Positions 51,701-60,579 of a stretch of DNA of 64,000 bases are shown here, one piece after another. The stretch spans positions 1 to 64,000 of the forward strand of contig NZ_JABXWT010000010.1 of assembly GCF_013377785.1 (NCBI RefSeq). Direction: 5' to 3'. A model generated the notes under the pieces. That model was not told where the DNA came from, searched no databases, and worked only from the letters and a program-made list of their open reading frames with translations. A program made the translations under genes and the position numbers. This DNA is from Ruegeria haliotis. Lineage in GTDB: Bacteria; Pseudomonadota; Alphaproteobacteria; Rhodobacterales; Rhodobacteraceae. Positions within the stretch are counted from its first letter, which is position 1. Each line of letters starts with the position of its first letter.

Positions 51701-52399
51701 ATGGAAAAGATCGTCATACTGACCGGGGCCGGAATTTCTGCGGAAAGCGGGCTGAGCACGTTTCGTGATGAAGGCGGGTTGTGGGCGCAGCACCGGATCG
51801 AAGACGTCGCCACGCCCGAAGCATTCGCGCGCGATCCGGCACTGGTTCAAGGGTTCTACAATGCAAGGCGCGTGCAGGCGGCCAAGGTGCAGCCCAATGC
51901 GGCGCATCAGGCGCTGGCCCGACTGCAACGGGACTGGTCCGGCGACGTGATCATTGTCACCCAGAACATCGATAACCTGCACGCGGCAGGCGGTGCAGTG
52001 GATGTGATCCATATGCACGGGAGTCTGGACGGGGCGCTCTGCGCCGCGTGCGGGCACCGCTGGACGGCACCGCCAGAAATGGCGGTGGGTGAGCCCTGCC
52101 CCGCCTGCGACGCTCCGACGGCGCGGCCAGATGTGGTCTGGTTCGGCGAAATGCCCTATCGCATGGATGAAATCTACGACCATCTGGCGGGCGCCTCGAT
52201 CTTCGCGGCAATAGGCACATCCGGCCAAGTCTACCCGGCTGCCGCCTTTGTGCACGAGGCACAGGCCGCTGGGGCACGCACAGTCGAGATCAATCTGGAA
52301 CCGTCCTGCGCAACTGCTGGATTTGACGACAGGATTACAGGCAAGGCCACCAAAGCGGTTCCGCAATGGGTTGACCACCTGTTGCTGCAAAGGATCTGA
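51701..52399 (+). CDS. cobB: Sirtuin-family NAD-dependent deacylase
   Basis: A 232-residue Sir2 protein. NAD-binding GAGISAESGLSTFRDEGGLW, the catalytic VTQNIDN and HMHGSLDGALC, and a zinc set (ALCAACGHRW, CPACDAP) are present. Tyr and Arg in GFYNARR match the Y-x-x-R pair of class III sirtuins that removes succinyl or other acidic acyl groups. GGAGGG precedes the start at 51701. It acts on lysines of cytosolic proteins. Confidence 0.95.
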   Translation: MEKIVILTGAGISAESGLSTFRDEGGLWAQHRIEDVATPEAFARDPALVQGFYNARRVQAAKVQPNAAHQALARLQRDWSGDVIIVTQNIDNLHAAGGAVDVIHMHGSLDGALCAACGHRWTAPPEMAVGEPCPACDAPTARPDVVWFGEMPYRMDEIYDHLAGASIFAAIGTSGQVYPAAAFVHEAQAAGARTVEINLEPSCATAGFDDRITGKATKAVPQWVDHLLLQRI

Positions 52400-52475
52400 G
52401 TTCTAACCACAAATATTGCAGACAAGATTGGGTTTTCTTGCTTATTCTGCCAGAAAAGCAACGCGAGGGCGATCC

Positions 52476-53084
52476 ATGACAGACCAAGATCCGCAAACCG
52501 GCGAAATCATTGATGACGGCAGCATGGATAACCGGGACCTGCTTGGCGAAAAGCTGTCCAGCCTGTGGTGGACCTTTCTGCTGCGCGGCGTTCTGGCCGC
52601 AGCGGTCGGACTTGCCGCCCTGTTCTGGCCCACCAACAGCATCGCCCTGCTGCTGCGACTGGTTGGTGTGCTGCTGATTTTGGATGGCGGCCTGACACTG
52701 CTGGGCTTTGGACGTCGGGGCCTTGTCGGAGGCGCCGGTATAGCTGCGGTCCTGATCGGGCTAATTCTACTGATATGGCCGGAAGGTGCCGCCAGACTGG
52801 CCTTTTTCCTGTTGGGCGCATGGGTACTGATCATCGGTATCGGCTCACTAATGGCCGGGCGACAAATGCACGAAATGGACCCGCAGCGCGCAACAATGCG
52901 CAATTCTGCTATCGTCGCACTGGTTATCGGGTTGGTGCTGATTTTCTGGCCCGGTAGTGGCCTTGTTGCACTTGGCTGGGCGATTGCATTCTTTGCGCTG
53001 GCTTTAGCCGTTGTCATGCTCTGGCTGGCCGCGCGTTTTCGACATGCAAGCAACCGGGTTGTCATGAAAACCATCGACGAATAG
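52476..53084 (+). CDS. HdeD-family (DUF308) membrane protein
   Basis: A 202-residue inner-membrane protein with six helices in repeated pairs (LAAAVGLAALFWPTNSIALL, VGVLLILDGGLTLLGFG, IAAVLIGLILLIWPEGAARL, FFLLGAWVLIIGIGSLM, ALVIGLVLIFWPGSGLVALG, and the last helix). The repeating LFWP/LIWP/IFWP pattern is typical of HdeD. Function unclear; HdeD is linked to acid resistance in enterobacteria. Confidence 0.88.
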   Translation: MTDQDPQTGEIIDDGSMDNRDLLGEKLSSLWWTFLLRGVLAAAVGLAALFWPTNSIALLLRLVGVLLILDGGLTLLGFGRRGLVGGAGIAAVLIGLILLIWPEGAARLAFFLLGAWVLIIGIGSLMAGRQMHEMDPQRATMRNSAIVALVIGLVLIFWPGSGLVALGWAIAFFALALAVVMLWLAARFRHASNRVVMKTIDE

Positions 53085-53125
53085 CGCTAGCGCGTCTGCC
53101 CCGGCTCAAACAGGCGCAACGGCAA

Positions 53126-53148
53126 CAGGCCGGGCAACGCCCGGCCTG
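53126..53148. terminator. Bidirectional hairpin between convergent genes
   Basis: A perfect ten-base-pair stem (CAGGCCGGGC with GCCCGGCCTG) with a three-base loop lies between the convergent HdeD and copper chaperone genes. T runs are weak, so it could end both transcripts with help. Confidence 0.55.
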
Positions 53149-53193
53149 ACGCATGGATGACGGCCGCAACGCGGCCCGAAGACAGGCGTGATT

Positions 53194-53667
53194 TTAGTTC
53201 GAGTGCGACCCGTGGCCACCTTTGTCCTGACGTTCAAGATCAACCGGGATCTCCACGTTCACTTCGCCAGCCTGTTCAAAGATCAAGGTGACGGGAACGA
53301 CAGCATCCTGCTCGAATGGTCCTGTCAGACCCATGAACATCACGTGGTCCCCGCCACGCTGGAGCATGTGGGTCTCACCTGCCGGGATGGCAAAACCTTC
53401 TTCGACATGGACCATCTTGGCCACGCCGTTATCATCAATCAGATGGGTGTGCAGTTCGACCCGGGCTGCAACGTCCGAGGTCGCGCCGATCAGGCGATCA
53501 TCGGCGTCGCCCTGATTTTCGATCATCATGAACGCGGCGCCGGCCTTGGCCGATTTACCCGAAGACCGCGCGTAGGCGTCACCGACCTTGATGGTGCCTT
53601 CGGCCAGAGCGGGGAAAGCCAGCGCAGTGGCGGCCAGAGTTGCAAGCAGAGTTGTTTTGAGGGACAT
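53194..53667 (-). CDS. PCu(A)C-type periplasmic copper chaperone
   Basis: A 157-residue protein with a signal peptide (KTTLLATLAATALAFPALAE). The copper motif reads HTHLIDDNGVAKM, then HMLQRGGDHVMFMGL, giving the conserved His-Met set that holds Cu(I). It would deliver copper to cytochrome c oxidase CuA. GACAGGAGAGG precedes the start at 53667. It lies 44 bases after the next upstream small gene. Confidence 0.92.
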   Translation of the reverse strand: MSLKTTLLATLAATALAFPALAEGTIKVGDAYARSSGKSAKAGAAFMMIENQGDADDRLIGATSDVAARVELHTHLIDDNGVAKMVHVEEGFAIPAGETHMLQRGGDHVMFMGLTGPFEQDAVVPVTLIFEQAGEVNVEIPVDLERQDKGGHGSHSN

Positions 53668-53710
53668 CGTGCCTCTCCTGTCTAAAAGTCTGAAAAGTTT
53701 GGAAATCGGA

Positions 53711-54061
53711 TCAGATAAAGGCAGGAGGCGCCCGGGCCGGTTGCCGGGGTACGGGCAAGGCAATCAGGTTGCCAACACGGCGTTGCGGCGTGGGCGTTGC
53801 GCGCTGAGGCGCTTGCGGTACGGGGGTATGTGCGACCGCAACAGCGCCCAGCAATATCTGCGCATAATCAGGGCAATACTGCGGAGAAGAGGTCGGTTGC
53901 CCATTCTCGTCCATATAGACGACAACAGGTCCGGTGCCGGTGCACAGCACCATCTGACCCACCGCCTGCTCCATTCCACGCGATGCTGCAACGGCCTGCC
54001 CGGTCAGAACCAAGAGCAGAGACAGCACAAACGGCAGAACTTTTTTCAGAGTGGGTCTCAT
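53711..54061 (-). CDS. Small secreted protein beside the copper chaperone (DUF2946-like)
   Basis: A 116-residue protein with an N-terminal membrane segment or signal (LKKVLPFVLSLLLVLTGQAV) and a conserved-looking core with two cysteines (QMVLCTGTGPVVVYMDENGQ then SPQYCPDYAQILLGA). The layout resembles DUF2946, found next to copper genes. It probably shares an operon with the PCu(A)C gene. Function unknown. Confidence 0.62.
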   Translation of the reverse strand: MRPTLKKVLPFVLSLLLVLTGQAVAASRGMEQAVGQMVLCTGTGPVVVYMDENGQPTSSPQYCPDYAQILLGAVAVAHTPVPQAPQRATPTPQRRVGNLIALPVPRQPARAPPAFI

Positions 54062-54408
54062 CGTGATCCGGGTATAGGCCAGTGCCCGGATCAGCTTCAA
54101 GCGCCAAAGGGTCGCGCTTGAAGCCTAGCTCAGTGGTCTACTTCGGGCCGCTTGACGGTTCCCTTGGTGAGGCTGGTATGAGATCGGTTCACCCAACGCT
54201 GCATTCGGGAACATGCGGAAATCGTTTTGCCAATTACGGACCCCAGAAACAGAAAAACATAAAAACTCTTTAATGACATAAGATGGCCCCCCATCAGTTG
54301 AATGAGATCAACACTAATTCGGGTGTCACATCCTGTATGTGAACCATGTCACCAATCAGAAATTTTGTTTCGAATTTGCGGACAATCCGTTCGATCTGAC
54401 TGTGAGAG
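54062..54408. other. Intergenic region without a supported gene
   Basis: About 350 bases. I see no gene, only short stop-free stretches and AT-rich tracts near 54250-54320. It separates the copper gene pair from rpmB's downstream terminator. Confidence 0.6.
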
Positions 54409-54444
54409 AAAAGAAAAAGCCCTGCACCGCAGAGGTACAGGGCT
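54409..54444 (-). terminator. Rho-independent terminator after rpmB
   Basis: On the minus strand AGCCCTG pairs with CAGGGCT around a 13-base loop, followed by TTTTTCTTTTC. It lies just after the rpmB stop codon. Confidence 0.85.
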
Positions 54445-54467
54445 AAAATCTTAGCAAGTGATCTGGA

Positions 54468-54755
54468 TCAGGCCGAGGCTTGTGCCTTGGCGATTTCCTT
54501 CTTCACTTTCAGCGCGGTGTCGGACAGTTCATCGTCCTTGGCTTTGGCCAGGAACGCGTCCAGACCACCACGGTGGTCGACCGTACGCAGGGCAGCCGCC
54601 GAGATGCGCAGCTTGACGCCACGACCCAGGGTTTCCGACTGCAGGGTGACGTCGTTCAGGTTGGGCAGAAAACGACGACGAGTTCTGTTTTTGGCGTGGC
54701 TGACATTGTTGCCAGTCATCGGGCCTTTTCCGGTCAGTTCGCAACGGCGCGACAT
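54468..54755 (-). CDS. rpmB: 50S ribosomal protein L28
   Basis: A 95-residue basic ribosomal protein. [20 protein letters not shown] and [20 protein letters not shown] are the family core. AAGGAAG precedes the start at 54755. A T-rich terminator follows its stop codon. Confidence 0.98.
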   Translation of the reverse strand: MSRRCELTGKGPMTGNNVSHAKNRTRRRFLPNLNDVTLQSETLGRGVKLRISAAALRTVDHRGGLDAFLAKAKDDELSDTALKVKKEIAKAQASA

Positions 54756-54946
54756 GGTTTCTTCCTTTGTTTCTGGAGGCCGGGGCAAAATGCCAGCGGC
54801 CAAATCACAAGGGGCACAACCCGAAGTCGCGCCCGAAAACTGGTTGGATGCGTGTAGTGGGAATCATTAGGAGGGTCAAGACGGGCCGCGTGAATTCTTT
54901 CCATCACTCTCAAATAGACCGCACTGCCCGCAATCAAGCCATAAGA

Positions 54947-56083
54947 CTAGACCGCCTGCAACACCGGTTTGTTGTTCTTGACGTGGCGCGCGATCAGCTG
55001 CACCTGTTGCCGCCCTTTGGGGACATGACGCGCCAGATCGGCTGCATGAGGCCTGTTCACCAGTTCGGGGAATATGTCGAAAATCTCCTGCTGCGCCTCG
55101 GCACCCAGCGATTTGAGCGCTTCGGGGCCGGTAAACAGACTTTCGGTCGGGGCATCCTCGGCAAAGATGATCTCGTGCCGGTCGAACAGCAGGTGGAAAT
55201 ACTCGACGCTTTCGACCTGCTCGTCGATGAACACCCCGGGCAGTGCGATCAGTTTGATCGCCGGGATCAGAACCTCGGCTGCGCCAAACATGCGTTCTGC
55301 GATTCTGGATTGCACCAGCATGCGGTGTTGGCGAGATACCAGCAGGTCGCGATGTGGCAGCCCCTCGCCCAATGCACCCGCAAGGATGCGCACCGGTAAC
55401 AACCGGGGATTGGCCAGCAGCGCGGATTTGTCAAAGTGGCGGCGACCAATCCAGCGTATCGGCTGCGGCCCTTGCCCCAGGGTCGGTATCAAATCGCCAA
55501 CGCGCAAAGTTTGGATACGGGACAATCCGTTCTGCGACAAGATGCGTGTGTCGCGGGTAAAACACGGAACCCCCGAACCGTTTTCGAAGGTCGTATACGT
55601 GACCGTCAAACCAGATGGCAGCGTAAACGTTCCGCTGGACAGGGAATAGCCAACACCGTCCTCGACCGTGATGGTGCCAAAGGTGGCATCGGTAATGACG
55701 GTTCCAACAGGCAGGTTCAGCGTGTCTACGCCGTTGCCGCCGCGAATATCTTCGGTGACACTCGTGCTGCTGAAATTCAGCGTGTCATTGCCACTGCCCA
55801 TACTGATGGTGCGAACGGATGAACCGCTGACATTAATAGTGTCGGCACTCGATCCGCCAGCAAGCCTGCCGCCGATCGTACTGTTGGTGACAGTGATCGT
55901 GTCGGCACCTGCATTACCGACGACATTACCGGTAATGGTACTGTTTGTGACGTCGATGGTGTCATCGCCCTGCCGCCCCCGAACATTGTCGATTGGCGTT
56001 CCCTGCGGCGCGCCATTCAGGGTGCCGGTGTCATTGCTGACATCGATATTGTCGTTGCCGTTTGTCCCGACGATGTTGGGCAT
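54947..56083 (-). CDS. Hint-domain protein with beta-solenoid repeats
   Basis: A 378-residue protein with two parts. Residues 1-160 hold degenerate beta-solenoid units of about 18-20 residues rich in D-T-I, N-S-T and G-N/G-A-D (for example VTNSTITGNVVGNAGADTIT). These recall haemolysin-type repeats without the strict nine-residue form. From about 172 a Hint_2 domain begins at PCFTRDTRI and includes RVGDLIPTLGQGPQPIRWIG and LLVSRQHRMLVQS. Hint domains can cleave or splice themselves at Cys. It has no signal peptide, so type I export is possible. It stands alone between rpmB and meaB. Confidence 0.85.
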   Translation of the reverse strand: MPNIVGTNGNDNIDVSNDTGTLNGAPQGTPIDNVRGRQGDDTIDVTNSTITGNVVGNAGADTITVTNSTIGGRLAGGSSADTINVSGSSVRTISMGSGNDTLNFSSTSVTEDIRGGNGVDTLNLPVGTVITDATFGTITVEDGVGYSLSSGTFTLPSGLTVTYTTFENGSGVPCFTRDTRILSQNGLSRIQTLRVGDLIPTLGQGPQPIRWIGRRHFDKSALLANPRLLPVRILAGALGEGLPHRDLLVSRQHRMLVQSRIAERMFGAAEVLIPAIKLIALPGVFIDEQVESVEYFHLLFDRHEIIFAEDAPTESLFTGPEALKSLGAEAQQEIFDIFPELVNRPHAADLARHVPKGRQQVQLIARHVKNNKPVLQAV

Positions 56084-56228
56084 ACGTGACGGTTCCCGGA
56101 CCTCAGGCCCTGTGCCTGACGTTCGACCATATCATAGGTTTGTCTCTGCGTCAGCCCGACGCACAACCCAAGGGTGATAAACTCTGTCTCCTACAGAATA
56201 CCCTTCAGCGCCCTCTCAGGCACCGGCT

Positions 56229-57212
56229 TCAGTCGACACCCAGAGACGCCAGCATATGTTCTGCCGCGGCCGAGGGGCTGAGATCTCCGGCGCCGACCTT
56301 GGCGCTCATTTGTTCCATCTCGGCGCGTGCCGTTGGGGTTTCGAGCCGGGCCAGCAAGGCGTGGCGGACCTCTTGCTCGAACCAATAGCGGGCCTGTGTC
56401 GCCCGGTTGGTGTCCCAATGCCCCGAGTCGCGTCGCCATTGCGTGAGTGTCTGCATCTCTTCCCAGGCTTGCTCCAGGCCATGTTCTTCAACCGCCGAAA
56501 CCGTCATCGCCCTGGGATAGCCTTCGGGGTCTTGCGGACGTTTGCGCAGCAGGCGCAGGGCTCCGGCATAGTCGGCACAGGTGCGGGTTGCGGTGGCCTT
56601 GAGGTCTCCATCCGCCTTGTTGACCAAGATGATATCAGCCATCTCCATGATGCCGCGCTTGACGCCCTGCAACTCGTCACCGCCCGCCGGAGCCAGCAGC
56701 AACAGGAACAGATCGGACAGTTCCGAGACCACCGTTTCGGATTGCCCCACCCCCACGGTTTCGATCAGCACCACATCATATGCGGCCGCTTCGCACAGGG
56801 CGATGGCCTCGCGCGTGCGGCGGGCAACGCCGCCAAGGTGGCTTTGACTTGGGGACGGCCTGATAAAGGCGTTCTTGTCACGGCTCAGACGTTCCATCCG
56901 GGTCTTGTCGCCCAGAATCGAGCCTCCGGACCGGGCCGAGCTGGGATCGACGGCCAGAACCGCCACGCGTAGCCCCTGCGCTGTCAGCATCATGCCGAAG
57001 CTTTCGATGAAGGTGGATTTTCCCACACCCGGCGTTCCGGACATGCCAATCCGCAGCGATTGCCGGCCAGCGCCAGCCAATTGCCCCAGCAGTTCCGCAG
57101 CCTGCGCCCGATGATCGGCGCGGTTGCTTTCGACCAGAGTGATCGCGCGGGCCAGCGCCCTGCGTTCACCGTTCAAAATCCTGTCACCAAGGCTGTCTGT
57201 CTGCATTCTCAT
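56229..57212 (-). CDS. meaB: MeaB/ArgK-type G-protein chaperone of methylmalonyl-CoA mutase
   Basis: A 327-residue GTPase. P-loop GMSGTPGVGKSTFIESFG, VDPSSARSGGSILGDKTRME, ETVGVGQSETVV and NKADGD form the G motifs of the MeaB family, which loads and protects adenosylcobalamin in its mutase partner. AAGGAT precedes the start at 57212. The mutase itself is not in the window. It is divergent from hrpB. Confidence 0.95.
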   Translation of the reverse strand: MRMQTDSLGDRILNGERRALARAITLVESNRADHRAQAAELLGQLAGAGRQSLRIGMSGTPGVGKSTFIESFGMMLTAQGLRVAVLAVDPSSARSGGSILGDKTRMERLSRDKNAFIRPSPSQSHLGGVARRTREAIALCEAAAYDVVLIETVGVGQSETVVSELSDLFLLLLAPAGGDELQGVKRGIMEMADIILVNKADGDLKATATRTCADYAGALRLLRKRPQDPEGYPRAMTVSAVEEHGLEQAWEEMQTLTQWRRDSGHWDTNRATQARYWFEQEVRHALLARLETPTARAEMEQMSAKVGAGDLSPSAAAEHMLASLGVD

Positions 57213-57383
57213 CCCGATCCTTGCGGCACGGATAGTTGCCGTTTTCCGGGGCCTTTTGTCCAGCCCGTAGCGGACAGGAAATGCAAACGGTGCGGATTTT
57301 GCCGGAATTTGTGTGGTGGAAGAAAGCGTTCCGCGCAATGGCGGGAACTGGACGGCACCCGCGCGATGGCGGATAAGGGCCGA

Positions 57384-59837
57384 ATGACCACACGCCTGCC
57401 CATCGACGACGCCATTCCCGACCTGTTGCAGGCCCTGCAAAGCCACGGCCGCGCCGTACTGCAAGCGCCGCCCGGTGCGGGTAAGACCACGCGCGTTCCG
57501 TTGGAAATGTTGCGGGCGGGAATGTGCCCGGGAAAAATCCTGATGCTGGAGCCGCGCCGGTTGGCGGCCCGTGCGGCGGCAGAACGTATGGCCGAAACAC
57601 TGGGCGAACGCGCAGGCCAGACCGTAGGTTACCGCGTGCGCGGTGACGCCAAGGTATCCAAGGCGACACGGATCGAAGTGGTGACCGAGGGCATTCTGAC
57701 CCGGATGCTGCAATCCGACCCCGATCTGCCCGGCGTCGGCGCCGTGATTTTCGACGAATTCCACGAACGCTCGTTAAACGCTGATCTGGGTCTGGCCTTG
57801 TGTCTGGAGGTGACGGGCGCGCTACGAGACGATTTGATCCTGTTGGCGATGTCGGCGACGCTGGATGCGGAACCCGTGGGACAGTTGATGGACGCGCCGC
57901 TGGTGACATCCGAGGGGCGCAGCTATCCGGTGGAAACGCGCTGGCTGGATCGACCATTGGGCGGGCAGGCACGGCGGCTGGATGCTTTGATTGATCTGGT
58001 GGTACAGGCCGAGCGCGACACGCGTGCGAGTGGCGGCGGAATGTTGGTGTTTTTGCCCGGTGAGGGTGAAATCCGACGGGCCGAGGGGGCATTGACCGGA
58101 CGGTTGCCGGGGGACTGTGTGGTTCGCCCGCTGTTTGGCGCCCTGCCCTTTGCAGCCCAACGCGCGGCGATTGCACCGGTCGAAAAAGGGCGCAAGGTGG
58201 TTCTTGCGACGTCGATCGCAGAAACCTCGCTGACCATCCCGGATATTCGGGTGGTTGTGGACATGGGACAGGCGCGGCGGGCGCGGTTTGATCCGGGATC
58301 GGGCATGTCGCGACTGGTGACCGAGCGAGTGACGCGGGCCGAGGCCACACAACGCATGGGCCGCGCCGGGCGCGTGGCCGAAGGGGTTTGCTACCGATTG
58401 TGGTCCAAGGGTGAAGAAGGCGCGCTGGCCGCCTATCCGCCCGCCGAGATCGAGGCGGCGGATCTGACCGGACTGGCGTTGGAATTGGCATTGTGGGGCA
58501 CCAAGCCCGGTGATCTGGCCTTTCTGACCCCGCCCCCTGAGGGCGCACTGACCGAGGCGCGGGCCTTGCTGGCAATGCTGGGGGCGCTGGATGGCAACGG
58601 ACGGATTACCGGGCATGGACGAGCCCTGGCGGCACTGCCAGTTCACCCGCGGCTCGGGCATATGCTGGTGACGGCAGGCGCACAAGCCGCCCCGCTGGCC
58701 GCGCTGCTGGCCGAGCGGGACCCGTTGCGGGGAGCGCCCGTGGATCTGACGTTGCGGTTGGAGGCATTGCGGGATGCGCGGGCGTTTCAGCGCAACAAGC
58801 CGTGGCAGGTGAACGCGGGCGTATTGGATCGTATCAAGACTGAGACCAAACGGCTGCGGGCACAGACCGCCGCCACGTCGGAGGGTCTGAGCCCAGCAGT
58901 CATGGCAGCGCTGGCCTATCCCGACCGGATTGGCCAACGCCGCAAGGGCGATGAGCCGCGCTATGTCTTGTCAGGCGGCAAAGGGGTTATCCTCGACAGT
59001 GGAGACACATTGGCCGCTGCGCCGTATCTGGTTGTTTTGGATACGGACGGAAATCCGCGTGAAGCACGGGTGCGCATGGCCACCCAGATCTCGGAACGGG
59101 AGATTCGCGACCAGTTTGCGGATCAGATCATCTGGGTCGACAGCTGTGAATGGTCAAAACGGGACAGGCGCGTTGTCGCCCGGCGGCAAGAGCGACTTGG
59201 CGCGATCACTCTGGGCGATCGCATCTGGAAAGACGTGTCCGAGGACGCGGTGGCCCGGGCCATGCTGGACGGGGTGCGGGAACTGGGTCTGCGGTTGACT
59301 GGTGCGGCGGCGCGGTTGGCCGCACGGGTGGAATTGTTGCGCGCCGACGGGCTGGACCTGCCGGATTTCTCGGAACAGGGGTTGGTTGCAGATCAGGAGG
59401 GTTGGTTGCTGCCGATGCTGTCGGGTGTGCGCAATGCCGAAGAATGGAAACGGTTCGATTTGCTGCCAGCGCTGCGGGCGCGATTGGACTGGAGCCAGAC
59501 GCAAGAGTTGGACCGGCGCGCGCCGGGGTCGTTTGTCACGCCTCTGGGACGCAAGGTGCCGATTGACTATGGTGGTGCGGTTCCTGAAATCGCCGTGCGT
59601 CTGCAGGAGATGTTCGGAGTGACCCGACATCCGGTTGTCGGCGGCACGCCGTTGAAAGTCACGCTGTTGTCCCCGGCTCGGCGACCGATTCAAATTACCC
59701 GTGATTTGCCCGGGTTCTGGACTGGATCTTATGCCGATGTGCGTAAGGACATGCGGGCGCAATACCCCAAGCACCCGTGGCCCGAAGACCCGACACAAGC
59801 CGACCCGACCCTGCGGGCGAAACGGCGGAAAAGCTGA
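57384..59837 (+). CDS. hrpB: ATP-dependent helicase HrpB
   Basis: An 817-residue DEAH-type helicase. The N-terminal motor has APPGAGKTTRVPLEML (motif I), DEFHERSLNADLGLAL (motif II), SATLDAEP, SIAETSLTIPDIRVVVD and EATQRMGRAGR (motif VI). HrpB's own C-terminal domain (HrpB_C) fills the last 130 residues. Substrate unknown. AAGGG precedes the start at 57384; a longer frame upstream is antisense to meaB. Confidence 0.95.
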   Translation: MTTRLPIDDAIPDLLQALQSHGRAVLQAPPGAGKTTRVPLEMLRAGMCPGKILMLEPRRLAARAAAERMAETLGERAGQTVGYRVRGDAKVSKATRIEVVTEGILTRMLQSDPDLPGVGAVIFDEFHERSLNADLGLALCLEVTGALRDDLILLAMSATLDAEPVGQLMDAPLVTSEGRSYPVETRWLDRPLGGQARRLDALIDLVVQAERDTRASGGGMLVFLPGEGEIRRAEGALTGRLPGDCVVRPLFGALPFAAQRAAIAPVEKGRKVVLATSIAETSLTIPDIRVVVDMGQARRARFDPGSGMSRLVTERVTRAEATQRMGRAGRVAEGVCYRLWSKGEEGALAAYPPAEIEAADLTGLALELALWGTKPGDLAFLTPPPEGALTEARALLAMLGALDGNGRITGHGRALAALPVHPRLGHMLVTAGAQAAPLAALLAERDPLRGAPVDLTLRLEALRDARAFQRNKPWQVNAGVLDRIKTETKRLRAQTAATSEGLSPAVMAALAYPDRIGQRRKGDEPRYVLSGGKGVILDSGDTLAAAPYLVVLDTDGNPREARVRMATQISEREIRDQFADQIIWVDSCEWSKRDRRVVARRQERLGAITLGDRIWKDVSEDAVARAMLDGVRELGLRLTGAAARLAARVELLRADGLDLPDFSEQGLVADQEGWLLPMLSGVRNAEEWKRFDLLPALRARLDWSQTQELDRRAPGSFVTPLGRKVPIDYGGAVPEIAVRLQEMFGVTRHPVVGGTPLKVTLLSPARRPIQITRDLPGFWTGSYADVRKDMRAQYPKHPWPEDPTQADPTLRAKRRKS

Positions 59838-60029
59838 ACCTGAGCCGTTTTATGACCGGCAATTTTCCATGAAGATCACCTTTCAATCAGACAAAAGACC
59901 ACAAGATCGCTCATAATTATTAAGAATCGGTCACAATTACTCATTTTCCAGCAGGTATATTGTTAAACCTGCCATACATGATTATGTTACTTTATTGAGA
60001 AATAATAAAAACGTCCGGGCAGGCGAAAC

Positions 60030-60488
60030 ATGACTAAATGGCTAAGTAATATCTGGGAAGAAGTCGCGCTACCAATGTTCCGGCGTCCAAAGCGGGTGCA
60101 GGTTGCGGCGCTGTGCACCCGAATTGCGGGCGACGGCAAAGACGTCTTGCTGATCACAAGCCGTGGCACAGGACGCTGGATTATCCCCAAAGGCTGGCCC
60201 ATCGATGGGCTCAACGGACCGGAAACCGCTGTTCAGGAAGCCTGGGAAGAGGCTGGCGTGCAGGCGTCGGGCGTGCAGAAAGAACCGGTTGGTCAATATT
60301 CATTCGACAAGACGCTGGACGACGGTTCGGCGCAGCAGGTCGTGACCAGCGTATACCACATTCAGGTAACCGATCTGGCGGATGACTATCCCGAAGCCGA
60401 TCAGCGCAAGCGGTGCTGGGTCTCGCCCCAAGTCGCCGCAGAACGGGTGCAGGAACCCGAATTGCGGGATCTATTGCTGCAATTATAG
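60030..60488 (+). CDS. Nudix hydrolase
   Basis: A 152-residue pyrophosphatase of the Nudix fold. The Nudix box reads GPETAVQEAWEEAGV, with the usual Arg of the R-E pair replaced by Gln, and GRWIIPKGWPIDGLN precedes it. The layout resembles diphosphoinositol or dinucleotide-polyphosphate hydrolases. The AT-rich region upstream probably holds its promoter. Substrate not known. Confidence 0.9.
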   Translation: MTKWLSNIWEEVALPMFRRPKRVQVAALCTRIAGDGKDVLLITSRGTGRWIIPKGWPIDGLNGPETAVQEAWEEAGVQASGVQKEPVGQYSFDKTLDDGSAQQVVTSVYHIQVTDLADDYPEADQRKRCWVSPQVAAERVQEPELRDLLLQL

Positions 60489-60579
60489 CAAAATTACCAA
60501 ATTTTGATGACATCAAGGTTGCCGCAGAGCGTGGAAACAGGTAGCGGCGGGCCTCAAACCGTACAGCCCTAGTGAACTG

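Noticed and set aside
57184..58575. A 463-codon minus-strand frame, Pro/Arg-rich, opposite hrpB.
   Set aside because: The composition is typical of antisense GC-rich sequence, and hrpB motifs on the other strand are clear.
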